From CAUUFM01 sp041844335 (GTDB lineage: Bacteria; Bacillota; Clostridia; Lachnospirales; Lachnospiraceae): a DNA stretch of 37,915 nt. Below are positions 1 to 8,022 of this stretch, in pieces; the first letter of the stretch is position 1; each line of letters starts with the position of its first letter. The notes under the pieces are model-generated. The model saw only the letters and a list, made by a program, of their open reading frames with translations. It searched no databases and was not told the DNA's origin. Position numbers and translations under genes: made by a program. The stretch lies in assembly GCA_041844335.1 (NCBI GenBank), contig JBGZAX010000081.1:1-37915 (forward strand). The letters run 5' to 3'.

Positions 1-378
1 GTCTTTCAGACTCATTCTGTTTGTACCCTCAAGAGGCCCTCCAAGCAGAACTATGTTGTTGCCGTCATAATCATCCGCCCAAAAATAACCCTCTTCACCG
101 AATCTCATATTTCTTAATATATCAGCTCCGGTTTTTTTCGCCCATCCTTCACCATATCCGTTAGCTTTTGCAAATTCATTAACGGAATCAAGCATGGAAC
201 AGGCTCCCTGCACCTGCTCTTTTATTCTTATATCATAGCTGTGCCTTATTTCCTCCTCATACACAGCCAATGTATCCTTTTTAAAGCGCTCCAAAAAAAA
301 TACCGACATCGCTTGCAATAACAATATAATAACAAAAAATGCGGCATTAAGAATGGCTATTTTAGTTTTAATCTTCAT
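1..378 (-). CDS. Cache-domain membrane sensor protein, N-terminal part (cut by window edge)
   Basis: The reading frame is open from an ATG at 378 to the window edge and gives 126 residues. It is preceded by a GGGAG ribosome site at 386-390. Residues 1-6 are basic (MKIKTK), followed by one hydrophobic membrane segment at about 7-28, then an extracellular region. Around residues 92-112 it has the pattern GEEGYFWADDYDGNN followed by LEGTNR, which is typical of single Cache domains (sCache_2) of chemoreceptors and sensor kinases that bind small carboxylates and similar ligands. The output domain (methyl-accepting, kinase or GGDEF) lies outside the window, so the type of receptor is not known. A chemoreceptor is a reasonable guess because a chemotaxis locus lies in the same window. 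It is divergent from mnmG and has its own promoter. Confidence 0.8.
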   Translation of the reverse strand, partial: MKIKTKIAILNAAFFVIILLLQAMSVFFLERFKKDTLAVYEEEIRHSYDIRIKEQVQGACSMLDSVNEFAKANGYGEGWAKKTGADILRNMRFGEEGYFWADDYDGNNIVLLGGPLEGTNRMSLKD

Positions 379-420
379 ACTAAAGCTCCCATCTTTCAAA
401 ATTATTAATTTTTATACGAT

Positions 421-449
421 ATTATCCTTTAAATTCGGGAAAAAGTCAA
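421..449 (-). promoter_or_regulatory. Sigma-A-like promoter of the Cache sensor gene
   Basis: On the minus strand there is a -35 box TTGACT (444-449), a 17-base spacer and a -10 box GATAAT (421-426). Each box has one mismatch to consensus. The predicted transcription start is near 414, about 36 bases before the sensor ATG. Called from sequence match and spacing only. Confidence 0.65.
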
Positions 450-480
450 TGTTTTTTCACAAGATATTTCTAACTGTCAC

Positions 481-496
481 ATGCAATTAATTGCAT
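481..496. promoter_or_regulatory. 16-bp perfect palindrome, candidate operator
   Basis: The sequence ATGCAATTAATTGCAT is a perfect 16-base palindrome in the divergent intergenic region between the sensor gene and mnmG. Its centre lies about 74 bases upstream of the predicted sensor transcription start. That distance would suit an activator or a repressor site, but no known regulator motif is recognised. AT-rich palindromes can also occur by chance. Confidence 0.35.
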
Positions 497-583
497 AAGT
501 CAAAGCTTTGTTTTATAAGCTTAATCAGCCGCTATTTCATTATGAGACAGCCGTTTTTCCGTGTAGAATTCTGAGCGGTTCAC

Positions 584-612
584 TTGACAAATCAAGTTTT
601 TTTTCTTAGAAT
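584..612 (+). promoter_or_regulatory. Sigma-A-like promoter of mnmG-rsmG
   Basis: A perfect -35 box TTGACA (584-589) is followed by a 17-base spacer and a -10 box TAGAAT (607-612, one mismatch). The predicted start is near 619, giving a leader of about 35 bases. The -35 box lies inside an inverted repeat, ACTTGA-CAAA-TCAAGT (582-597), which could be an operator. Confidence 0.75.
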
Positions 613-654
613 TTATGAGAATATATGAAAAACTTTTCACATAAGGAGTAGTTA

Positions 655-2532
655 ATGATAAGTAACAAGGCTTTAATTCATTTTGACATAATTGTGGTAG
701 GTGCGGGTCACGCAGGCTGCGAAGCTGCTTTGGCGGCAAGCCGTCTTAAAAATAAGGTTCTGCTTTTTACAGTATCTGTGGACAGTATCGCCATGATGCC
801 CTGCAACCCTAATATAGGCGGCACCTCCAAGGGACATCTGGTTAGAGAAATAGATGCCTTGGGTGGAGAAATGGGTAAAAACATCGATGCGACCTTTATA
901 CAGTCAAAGATGCTTAATATCTCAAAGGGTCCGGCGGTACATTCTCTGAGAGCTCAGGCTGATAAACAAAATTATTCCAACAGAATGAGAAATATACTGG
1001 AAAATGACAAAAATATCACTATAAAGCAGGCGGAGGTAACCTCCTTAATTGTAGAAGATAACAAGATCCTCGGTGTGACTACAAATTTTGATAGCAGCTT
1101 TTATGCTGAATGCGTAATAATTTGTAGCGGAACATATCTGAAAGCAAAATGCATTACAGGAGAAACCGGAATTAATTCAGGACCCAACGGACTTATGGCT
1201 GCCAATTCATTAAGTGATTCTTTAACAAAAAGCAATATAGGATTGAGGCGTTTTAAAACCGGAACTCCTGCAAGAATAGATAAAAATACCATTGATTTTT
1301 CTAAAATGACCGTTCAGACGGGTGACGAAAAAATAGTGCCCTTTTCTTTTGAAACGAATGAAGAGGATATTCAAAGGCAGCAGGTTCCCTGTTATCTTAC
1401 CTATACCAATAAAGAAACTCATAAAATAATAATGGAAAACATTGACAGAGCTCCTCTTTTTTCGGGAGATATTAAGGGAACGGGCCCCAGATACTGCCCC
1501 TCTATTGAGGACAAGGTGGTAAGATTTGCCGACAAGGAAAGACATCAGGTATTCGTGGAGCCTGAAGGTCTTTATACAAATGAGATGTATATTGACGGAA
1601 TGTCCACATCTTTACCTGAGGATGTGCAAATAGAGATGTACAGATCAATTAAGGGCTTGGAAAATGCTCGAATAGTGAGAAACGGCTATGCCATAGAATA
1701 TGACTGCATTGACAGTAGTGAGCTTTTGCCCTCTCTTGAATCAAAAAAGATAGCCGGACTTTTTTTTGCAGGACAGATAAACGGCAGTTCAGGCTATGAG
1801 GAGGCGGCAGCTCAAGGACTGATAGCTGGAATAAACGCCGACAGAAAAATAAGAGATGAAGATGCCGTTATTTTAGACAGAGCAAGTGCATATATAGGTG
1901 TTCTGATAGATGACCTGGTAAGCAAGGAAATCACCGAACCCTATAGAATGATGACCTCAAGAGCTGAGTACAGGCTTTTATTAAGACAGGATAATGCAGA
2001 CGAAAGATTAACTGAAATAGGTCATCAGGTGGGTTTGATATCAGATGAAAGATATGAAAAATTCCTTAAAAAGATGCAGCAAACGGATAATGAAATAAAT
2101 AGAATAAAGAGCGTTTATGTGGCTCCCACAGATAAGGTGAATAACCTTTTAATTTCACTTAAAAGCTCTCCTATAGAAAACGGAACGGGACTTACCGATC
2201 TGATTAAAAGACCTGAAATAAGCTATCAGAGCCTGGCTCCTATTGACACCGATAGGGAACCTTTACCTACAGATGTGGCTGAACAGGTTAATATCAGAAT
2301 AAAGTATGAGGGATATATCGACAGGCAGAAAAAACAGGTGGAACACTTTAAAAAACTTGAAAATAAAAAGCTCTCCATAAGCATAGATTATGAGGGAATA
2401 AAGGGTCTGTCCAATGAAGGACGAATGAACCTTATGAAATATAAACCGGTAAGTATAGGCCATGCAAGCAGAATTGCAGGAGTAAGTCCTGCCGATATTT
2501 CAGTGCTTTTAGTGGCTTTGGGTATAAGATGA
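655..2532 (+). CDS. mnmG: tRNA uridine-5-carboxymethylaminomethyl modification enzyme MnmG (GidA)
   Basis: This 625-residue FAD protein works with MnmE to modify the wobble uridine (U34) of certain tRNAs, using methylene-tetrahydrofolate, FAD and NADH. The N-terminal Rossmann motif GAGHAG is at residues 16-21. The family signature MMPCNPNIGGTSKGHLVREID follows near residues 47-67. The cysteine-containing RYCPSIEDK segment and the late DGMSTSLP and GYEEAAAQG segments are also present. Full family length. The ATG at 655 has AAGGAG at 643-648. It forms a two-gene unit with rsmG, which starts 9 bases after the stop. mnmE, which often precedes mnmG in Firmicutes, is not here; the upstream neighbour is a divergent sensor gene. 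Confidence 0.97.
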   Translation: MISNKALIHFDIIVVGAGHAGCEAALAASRLKNKVLLFTVSVDSIAMMPCNPNIGGTSKGHLVREIDALGGEMGKNIDATFIQSKMLNISKGPAVHSLRAQADKQNYSNRMRNILENDKNITIKQAEVTSLIVEDNKILGVTTNFDSSFYAECVIICSGTYLKAKCITGETGINSGPNGLMAANSLSDSLTKSNIGLRRFKTGTPARIDKNTIDFSKMTVQTGDEKIVPFSFETNEEDIQRQQVPCYLTYTNKETHKIIMENIDRAPLFSGDIKGTGPRYCPSIEDKVVRFADKERHQVFVEPEGLYTNEMYIDGMSTSLPEDVQIEMYRSIKGLENARIVRNGYAIEYDCIDSSELLPSLESKKIAGLFFAGQINGSSGYEEAAAQGLIAGINADRKIRDEDAVILDRASAYIGVLIDDLVSKEITEPYRMMTSRAEYRLLLRQDNADERLTEIGHQVGLISDERYEKFLKKMQQTDNEINRIKSVYVAPTDKVNNLLISLKSSPIENGTGLTDLIKRPEISYQSLAPIDTDREPLPTDVAEQVNIRIKYEGYIDRQKKQVEHFKKLENKKLSISIDYEGIKGLSNEGRMNLMKYKPVSIGHASRIAGVSPADISVLLVALGIR

Positions 2533-2541
2533 GGATAGAAT

Positions 2542-3264
2542 ATGCCGTATTTGGAAGATTTTAATAATGCACTTGCACAAATGAATGTTTCTTTAGATAA
2601 TGAAAAGGTCTTAAAGCTGGAGGCATTTTATAATATGCTGATAGCAACAAATTTGCATACCAATCTGACCTCCATTACCGAAAAATCGGAGGTCTTTGTG
2701 AAACACTTTGCCGACAGCCTGAGTATTTTAAGACAGGCAAGTCTTTTGGCTCTTGATAAAAATATAAGGGTGGTAGATGTCGGCGCCGGAGCAGGCTTTC
2801 CTTCTGTTCCTCTAAAAATAGCTTTACCTGCCCTTAAAATTGTGGCTGTGGATTCTACCAATAAAAAAGTGAATTTTATAAACTCCTGTGTGGAAAAGCT
2901 TAATTTAAAAGACATAGTCGCTGTTCATGAAAGGGCTGAGATTCTGTCAAGAGGTGAATATAGAGACAGCTTTGATTTAGGTGTATCAAGAGCGGTGGCA
3001 AGACTTAATGTGCTGTCGGAGCTTATATTACCTCTGATAAAGCCGCAGGGATATTTCGTGGCATATAAGGCTGTATCCGCCGACGAAGAGCTGAAGGAAA
3101 CAAAAGAAGCACTTAAAAAGCTGTCTGCAAAATACATCTGCACGGACAGCTTTGAGATAGGTTCAATCGGAACACGCAGTAATATTATAATTAAAAAACT
3201 CGCTCCAACCGACAAAAAATATCCCAGACAGGGAGGTAAAATAAAGGGGAGCCCTCTGTGTTGA
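2542..3264 (+). CDS. rsmG: 16S rRNA (guanine-527-N7)-methyltransferase RsmG (GidB)
   Basis: A 240-residue S-adenosylmethionine-dependent methyltransferase that modifies G527 of 16S rRNA in the small subunit. The SAM-binding motif VVDVGAGAGFPSVPL begins at about residue 77. An upstream segment rich in NLTSIT near residue 41 and a downstream SRAVARL near residue 149 are typical of the family. The C-terminus PRQGGKIKGSPL is the usual RsmG ending. The ATG lies 9 bases after the mnmG stop, and its ribosome site (GAGG at 2531-2534) overlaps that stop, so the two are translated from one message. Usual length. It is followed by a terminator-like hairpin and a convergent operon. Confidence 0.96.
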   Translation: MPYLEDFNNALAQMNVSLDNEKVLKLEAFYNMLIATNLHTNLTSITEKSEVFVKHFADSLSILRQASLLALDKNIRVVDVGAGAGFPSVPLKIALPALKIVAVDSTNKKVNFINSCVEKLNLKDIVAVHERAEILSRGEYRDSFDLGVSRAVARLNVLSELILPLIKPQGYFVAYKAVSADEELKETKEALKKLSAKYICTDSFEIGSIGTRSNIIIKKLAPTDKKYPRQGGKIKGSPLC

Positions 3265-3309
3265 TATTTAAGAATTTGATATCCGTCAAGCATTCAAAAA
3301 TGCATTTTT

Positions 3310-3333
3310 AAAGGAGAGCGCGAGCTCTCCTTT
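3310..3333. terminator. Bidirectional terminator-like hairpin between rsmG and the transketolase operon
   Basis: A perfect 10-bp stem (AAAGGAGAGC / GCTCTCCTTT) closes a GCGA tetraloop on the plus strand. A run of four T follows on the plus strand and three T on the minus strand. It lies between two converging transcripts (rsmG ends at 3264, tktC ends at 3355). The stem is strong but the T-runs are short. Confidence 0.65.
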
Positions 3334-3354
3334 TGAAAATTTATATTAATATAT

Positions 3355-4293
3355 TTAGTTAAGCCAGCCCTTAATGTTTCCATAAATCCCAGCAGCATCA
3401 AGCCCGTATTTTTCTATTAAGAGCTTGGCAGGTCCTGATTGCCCGAACTCATCATTTATACCTATTCTGTGTATTTTGACGTCCGTTACTTCCTCCAACA
3501 CCTCGCACACGGCAGAACCGAGGCCTCCTATTATGTTATGCTCCTCTACCGTTACCACCCTTTTGGTTTTGCCTGCGGATTTAATAATAAGCTCCTTATC
3601 TATAGGCTTAATGGTGTGTATATTAATGACCTCAGCATTAATTCCGTCTTTTTCAAGCATCTTCGCCGCCTCAAGCGCCGCTGCCGTTTCAATTCCTGTC
3701 GCTATTATGCTCAAATCCTTGCCGTCCTTTATTATCTGACCCTTTCCAAGCTCAAATTTATAATCCTTTTCATCAAATATGACAGGTACCGCAAGTCTTC
3801 CGAATCTGATGTAAACAGGTCCGTCGTGCAAATAGGCAGCTCTAACCGCCGCCCTTGCCTCCACATCATCACAGGGAGATATAACCGTCATCTTCGGAAT
3901 GGTCCGCATTATAGCAAAGTCCTCCAAGCATTGATGTGATGCCCCGTCCTCTCCTACAGAAATACCGCCGTGAGTGGCTCCGATTACCACATGTAGATTA
4001 GGATAACCTATGGAATTCCTTATCTGCTCAAAGGCTCTGCCTGCGGCAAACATGGCAAAGCTGCTTGCAAACACTTTCTTACCGGTGGCAGCTATACCGG
4101 CTGCAACGGACATCATATTACCCTCCGCGATACCGCAGTCTATGTGCCTGTCCGGAAACTTTTTCATAAATATAGCCGTTTTTGTGGACTCTGCAAGGTC
4201 CGCATCAAGTACTATAAAATCATCAAACTCCTCTCCCAAAGCCGCCAACGCATTTCCGTAGCTTTCTCTTGTCGCAATCTCCTTTATCGACAT
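3355..4293 (-). CDS. Transketolase, C-terminal subunit
   Basis: The 312-residue C-terminal half of a split transketolase. It contains the pyrimidine-binding domain and the C-terminal domain. The catalytic glutamate that activates thiamine diphosphate is E57, in GIAEGNM. ATHGGISVGEDGASHQ near residue 106 and SPCDD near residue 139 are typical of the family. With the N-terminal subunit it moves two-carbon units between sugar phosphates in the non-oxidative pentose phosphate pathway. The ATG at 4293 has GAGGAGGTG upstream and overlaps the end of the N-terminal subunit gene by 10 bases, which suggests coupled translation and equal amounts. The split form is common in Clostridia and archaea. Confidence 0.93.
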   Translation of the reverse strand: MSIKEIATRESYGNALAALGEEFDDFIVLDADLAESTKTAIFMKKFPDRHIDCGIAEGNMMSVAAGIAATGKKVFASSFAMFAAGRAFEQIRNSIGYPNLHVVIGATHGGISVGEDGASHQCLEDFAIMRTIPKMTVISPCDDVEARAAVRAAYLHDGPVYIRFGRLAVPVIFDEKDYKFELGKGQIIKDGKDLSIIATGIETAAALEAAKMLEKDGINAEVINIHTIKPIDKELIIKSAGKTKRVVTVEEHNIIGGLGSAVCEVLEEVTDVKIHRIGINDEFGQSGPAKLLIEKYGLDAAGIYGNIKGWLN

Positions 4294-5117
4294 AACAGCA
4301 CCTCCTCGTCCTTCAATTCCTTCATTGCCAATTCATATTCGTCTTTATTAGGCGCCTTTCCATGCCAGCCTGCATTGTTTTCCATATAAGAGATTCCCTT
4401 GCCTTTTACGGTCTCAGCCACGACAGCTGTAGGCTTTCCTTTAACCTCTTTTGCTGCAGCTACGGCATTTCTTATGCTGTCAAAGTCATGCCCGTCTATT
4501 TCTATAACATTAAAATTAAAGGCTCTGAACTTATCTGCAATAGGATATGGTGAACAGACGTCATCTATGGCTCCGTCTATTTGTAATCCGTTGTTGTCAA
4601 TAAATATAATAAGGTTATCAAGACCCTTTGCCCCCGCGAGCATGGATGCCTCCCATACCTGACCCTCCTGCAGCTCTCCGTCTCCTAAAATACTGTAGAC
4701 CCTGTAATCATCATTAAACACCTTAGCGGACAGAGCCATTCCCACCGCGGCTGATACTCCCTGTCCTAAAGAGCCTGTGGACATATCAACTCCCGGAATA
4801 TGTTTCATATCGGGATGTCCCTGCAAAACGGAACCGAAATGCCTGAAAGTCTTTAATTCCTCTGAATCAAAAAATCCTCTGTTTGCCAATACGGAATAAT
4901 ATAACGGCGTAGCGTGTCCCTTTGACAATACAAACCTGTCTCTTTTAAGATTCTTCGGATTTTTCGGGTCAATATTCATCTCATCGAAAAAAAGATATGT
5001 CATCATATCACAGGCTGAAAGTGAACCGCCCGGATGTCCTGATTTTCCATTATATACAGCTTCTATTATGCCCTGTCTTATCCTGTTCGCTATTTTTTTC
5101 AGTTCTTTGTTTTCCAT
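4284..5117 (-). CDS. Transketolase, N-terminal subunit
   Basis: The 277-residue N-terminal half of a split transketolase, carrying the thiamine diphosphate pyrophosphate-binding domain. The ThDP motif runs from GDGE (145-148) to NN (175-176). Active-site histidines are seen at H28 (SGHPGG), H68 (SKGHAT) and H101 (QGHPD). It needs the partner encoded directly downstream at 3355-4293. The ATG at 5117 shares one base with the transaldolase stop (TAATG) and has AAAGGAG upstream. The transaldolase and both transketolase halves together cover carbon shuffling in the non-oxidative pentose phosphate pathway, supplying ribose and erythrose phosphates. Confidence 0.94.
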   Translation of the reverse strand: MENKELKKIANRIRQGIIEAVYNGKSGHPGGSLSACDMMTYLFFDEMNIDPKNPKNLKRDRFVLSKGHATPLYYSVLANRGFFDSEELKTFRHFGSVLQGHPDMKHIPGVDMSTGSLGQGVSAAVGMALSAKVFNDDYRVYSILGDGELQEGQVWEASMLAGAKGLDNLIIFIDNNGLQIDGAIDDVCSPYPIADKFRAFNFNVIEIDGHDFDSIRNAVAAAKEVKGKPTAVVAETVKGKGISYMENNAGWHGKAPNKDEYELAMKELKDEEVLLCR

Positions 5118-5779
5118 TATTTCTCCTTTCCGAATACCTTCTCGTAATCGGCTTTAAATTTTTCTATTCCCAGATCTGTTAAAGGATGCTTGCGCATAGC
5201 CTTAAGTACGGAAAACGGAACCGTTGCAATATCGGCTCCCGCCAAGGCACAATCCACCACGTGAATAGGATTTCTGACACTTGCCGCTATTATTTTTGTA
5301 TGGATCTCCTCATAATTCATAAATATGGCGCTTATAGTCTCTATCAGGTCGATTCCTGCATTTCCCACATCATCAAGTCTTCCCATAAACGGAGACACAT
5401 AGGTCGCTCCCGCATTGGCGGCAAGCAATGCCTGTGCTGCCGAAAAAACAAGAGTCATGTTGGTCTTTATGCCCTCACCTGATAATCTGTTTACAGCCTT
5501 TAATCCTTCCAAAGTCATAGGAATTTTAACAACCATATTTTTATGAATTTTCGCTATTTCTCTGCCCTCTTTTATCATACCCTCGGCATCCGTGGTGGTG
5601 GCTTTCACCTCTCCGCTTACAGGTCCGTCCACTATGTCGCAGATTTCCTTAACAACCTCTACGAAATCTCTTCCCTCCTTTGCAATAAGGGATGGATTGG
5701 TGGTTACTCCGTAAATAACTCCACACTCGTTAGCCTCTTTTATTTCCTCGATTTTCGCCGTGTCCAAAAACAGTTTCAT
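5117..5779 (-). CDS. Transaldolase, short TalC/FSA-type
   Basis: A 220-residue single-domain barrel enzyme of the TalC / fructose-6-phosphate aldolase family. The Schiff-base lysine is K85 in VVKIPMT. The N-terminal MKLFLDTA and the segment GVTTNPSLIAKEG (24-36) are family hallmarks. At the site that is glutamine in E. coli fructose-6-phosphate aldolase this protein has E57 (SGEV), the residue seen in true transaldolases, so transaldolase activity is the better prediction. First gene of a three-gene operon with split transketolase, which fits. The ATG has AAGGAGA upstream (5786-5792), and a promoter lies at 5813-5841. Confidence 0.9.
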   Translation of the reverse strand: MKLFLDTAKIEEIKEANECGVIYGVTTNPSLIAKEGRDFVEVVKEICDIVDGPVSGEVKATTTDAEGMIKEGREIAKIHKNMVVKIPMTLEGLKAVNRLSGEGIKTNMTLVFSAAQALLAANAGATYVSPFMGRLDDVGNAGIDLIETISAIFMNYEEIHTKIIAASVRNPIHVVDCALAGADIATVPFSVLKAMRKHPLTDLGIEKFKADYEKVFGKEK

Positions 5780-5812
5780 AAAAATGTCTCCTTAAAATTT
5801 TATATTAATTAA

Positions 5813-5841
5813 ATTTAACCATATTAAGCCTCTATAGTCAA
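5813..5841 (-). promoter_or_regulatory. Promoter of the transaldolase-transketolase operon
   Basis: On the minus strand: -35 TTGACT (5836-5841), a 17-base spacer ending in TGG, and -10 TTAAAT (5813-5818). The TG just before the -10 box makes it an extended -10 type. It lies directly downstream of the nucleotidase terminator, as expected for a new transcription unit. Confidence 0.65.
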
Positions 5842-5854
5842 GCCAAAATCATTA

Positions 5855-5888
5855 CAAAAACCGGCAAAGTCTCTAAGGACCTCACCGG
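5855..5888 (-). terminator. Intrinsic terminator after the 5'-nucleotidase gene
   Basis: On the minus strand, CCGGTGAGGTC pairs with GACTTTGCCGG across a six-base loop (an 11-bp stem with some G-U pairs), followed by a run of five T. It sits 20 bases after the nucleotidase stop. Confidence 0.8.
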
Positions 5889-5908
5889 CTGAATTTTATG
5901 AAAAATCT

Positions 5909-7753
5909 TTATTTAGCATCTGCATAATAAACCTTTCTGTCACCAGTCTTGACAGAAACTTTATTTAAAGCCTGTATATAGGAGATAAATACTTCCGTAT
6001 CGGGATCCAAGGCTCCAAGCAGCTTCTTTCCTGCCAATTCGCCGAATCCGTCACCGCCGCCGTATAAGAAATCGTTTATAACACCGACATATTTTACATT
6101 GTCTTTTATCTCTTCCTTTGTTCCGTCCTGCTTTACTACATAAGCCTTATCAACCATATATTTTACAGGATTGCCGTCTTTATCCTTCATATCGGCAGGT
6201 GCCTCCTTGTAGGTATAGCTTAAGCCCGACATCTGAAGGAAATAATACTCATTTGTATCATACTGAGAATTCAATGCGGCTTTTAAATCCTTTCCGGAAA
6301 TCTCAATCACCTGCAACACATTACCGAACGGTTGTGCCTTTTGAGCCGCACCCCAGGTTATAACTCCGTCTTTTGCTTCCAAATCCGCTCTTATTCCGCC
6401 ATTATTTGTAATAGCGAAATCACAGTTTTTAAATCCGTTATTTCTTGCAAAATGCAACTGTCCGTCGGTAATCAGGTTTCCTAACGGAGACTCGAGGTTG
6501 GCAGGAGATTTATATGCCTCCTTTGCATCAGCCGCGAACTCTACCGTTCTTGAGATGGTTGCATCCGCTGTAGCTATCTTCCTGTTTACAATCTTTGCTA
6601 TTCTCTTTTCAGCATCCTTTACAATTTTATCAATTTTTGCATTGGGCTTAATTCCTAAATCGACTGTCTTGCCGTCCTTATCAATGGTTGAAACGAGAGC
6701 CGGTACAACAGTAGCCTCAATATCTGAAAAATCATTGGTCTTTGTATCATATTTAGCTATAACATTCGCAAAGGCCTTTGCATGAGAGGCTCCCTCTACC
6801 ACTCTGATACCCTTGTAAGTGGCATTGGTTATCACATGGTTATGACCTGCAACAAATATATCCACCTGAGAATCTTTATCAAGTCCGTCAATTATTTTTG
6901 CCGATTCCATTGATAAATCCTCAGCCTCGTTCTTGGAATTCAAAGCGGCTGTATGAGATAATACGACTATTGCTTTTACGCCCTGTTTCTTCAGCTCTTT
7001 AGCATACTTATTGACAGCCTTTGCAGGATTGGTGATTTCATAATCCTCCCACTGTTTTTTCAATACCAATACAGGAATTTCTTCTGTAACAATGCCGATA
7101 AATCCGACCTTAGCCACATCGCCCTGCTTATCTCTGAATGTTCTTACTGTGTACGGTTTCCAGCCGAACGGGATTTTTTTATCGCTCTTATTTACAACAT
7201 TGGCAATAACTATCTCCATATTCGTATTCTTATGCGGATATTTATCAACTATATCCAAAAACTGCCCTTTTTTCGGAGCTTCACCGTTTACTATTCTATT
7301 AAATTCTGCAAGTCCTTCGTCAAACTCATGATTTCCTAAAGTACCCAGATTAAATCCCATAGCCGATAAAGCCTGCATTGTAGGCTCATCCTGCAAAAGT
7401 CCGGATGCCGCCTCGGATGCTCCTACCATATCTCCTGACTGTACCCTAAAGCTCACACCGTCATCCGGATACTCCTTCATAAATTCGTTCTTAGCCTTGT
7501 CCAAGTAAGTAGCCAATATGCTTATAGGTCCTGCAAGACCTACCTTTTCTCCATAAACTCTTAGAGAGCCGCTTGATGAAATCTGTCCGTGAATATCATT
7601 TACAGTCATCAGCTGTAAAACCAATTCATTGTTCGTTTTCGGCTTTTTCGCATCTTTTTTATCCTGTGAAGCCAGGGTATAAATACTTGAGGAGCCTAAT
7701 ACCATAGCCAAAGCAAGGGCAACTGAAGCTCCTTTAATAAATCCTTTTCTCAT
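5909..7753 (-). CDS. Secreted bifunctional UDP-sugar hydrolase / 5'-nucleotidase
   Basis: A 614-residue exported metallophosphoesterase. Residues 1-29 form a signal peptide: basic start, hydrophobic core, and a likely cut after TLA. The metal-binding motifs are all visible: D53 and H55 (NDIHGQ), D108 (SGDMVG), GNHEFDEG at 140-147, H267 (LSHT), and H304/H306 (GHNH). The C-terminal half has the substrate-binding domain with ITNNGGIR and QPFGNVL, and ends with GGGDGFG. The family removes phosphate from extracellular nucleotides so that nucleosides can be taken up. No LPxTG anchor or membrane tail is seen, so it is probably released or held non-covalently. The ATG has AAGGAGG. A single-gene unit with its own terminator. 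Confidence 0.93.
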   Translation of the reverse strand: MRKGFIKGASVALALAMVLGSSSIYTLASQDKKDAKKPKTNNELVLQLMTVNDIHGQISSSGSLRVYGEKVGLAGPISILATYLDKAKNEFMKEYPDDGVSFRVQSGDMVGASEAASGLLQDEPTMQALSAMGFNLGTLGNHEFDEGLAEFNRIVNGEAPKKGQFLDIVDKYPHKNTNMEIVIANVVNKSDKKIPFGWKPYTVRTFRDKQGDVAKVGFIGIVTEEIPVLVLKKQWEDYEITNPAKAVNKYAKELKKQGVKAIVVLSHTAALNSKNEAEDLSMESAKIIDGLDKDSQVDIFVAGHNHVITNATYKGIRVVEGASHAKAFANVIAKYDTKTNDFSDIEATVVPALVSTIDKDGKTVDLGIKPNAKIDKIVKDAEKRIAKIVNRKIATADATISRTVEFAADAKEAYKSPANLESPLGNLITDGQLHFARNNGFKNCDFAITNNGGIRADLEAKDGVITWGAAQKAQPFGNVLQVIEISGKDLKAALNSQYDTNEYYFLQMSGLSYTYKEAPADMKDKDGNPVKYMVDKAYVVKQDGTKEEIKDNVKYVGVINDFLYGGGDGFGELAGKKLLGALDPDTEVFISYIQALNKVSVKTGDRKVYYADAK

Positions 7754-7857
7754 TTACCGTTCCTCCTTATAGGTTGTATAAATTATATTATAATTTTAAT
7801 TACTCTCTTTTTAATACCTGAAATATCTGAACACATAGATCAGTCACGCAACAAACA

Positions 7858-7925
7858 ATTCGCAAGGCGCTTTCGCTAAGTGATCGGGTATCCTTCTCGC
7901 TAAATTCGCAAAGTGCTTTCGCTAT
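7858..7925. repeat. Pair of 22-base imperfect direct repeats in the nucleotidase leader
   Basis: ATTCGCAAGGCGCTTTCGCTAA (7858-7879) recurs as ATTCGCAAAGTGCTTTCGCTAT (7904-7925), with three differences and a 46-base period. The segment between holds a further CTCGCTAA match. The element is more GC-rich than its surroundings. It lies in the 269-base region 7754-8022, between the nucleotidase start and the uvrB stop, which holds no gene. It matches no riboswitch I recognise. Confidence 0.6.
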
Positions 7926-7943
7926 TGCTCGTTAAGCGTTCAT

Positions 7944-7972
7944 ATTATACCATAAATGCCCTGTGAAAACAA
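7944..7972 (-). promoter_or_regulatory. Extended -10 promoter upstream of the 5'-nucleotidase leader
   Basis: On the minus strand, a perfect TATAAT (7944-7949) is preceded by TGG, giving an extended -10 box. A weak -35 TTGTTT (7967-7972) lies 17 bases upstream. Transcription would start near 7937 and run through the repeat pair, giving a leader of about 180 bases before the nucleotidase ATG. A weaker AT-rich start nearer the gene cannot be ruled out. Confidence 0.55.
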
Positions 7973-8022
7973 GTAAAATCTGTAATGACAAGCCTGCCTC
8001 CTCGATCTGCTCTGTACACAAA

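Noticed and set aside
2491..2498. GCCGATAT, a match to the SigD -10 box
   Set aside because: It is inside mnmG. The same string occurs inside several other genes (e.g. near 19329 and 33128), with no TAAA box at the right distance in front of a gene, so these look like chance matches.
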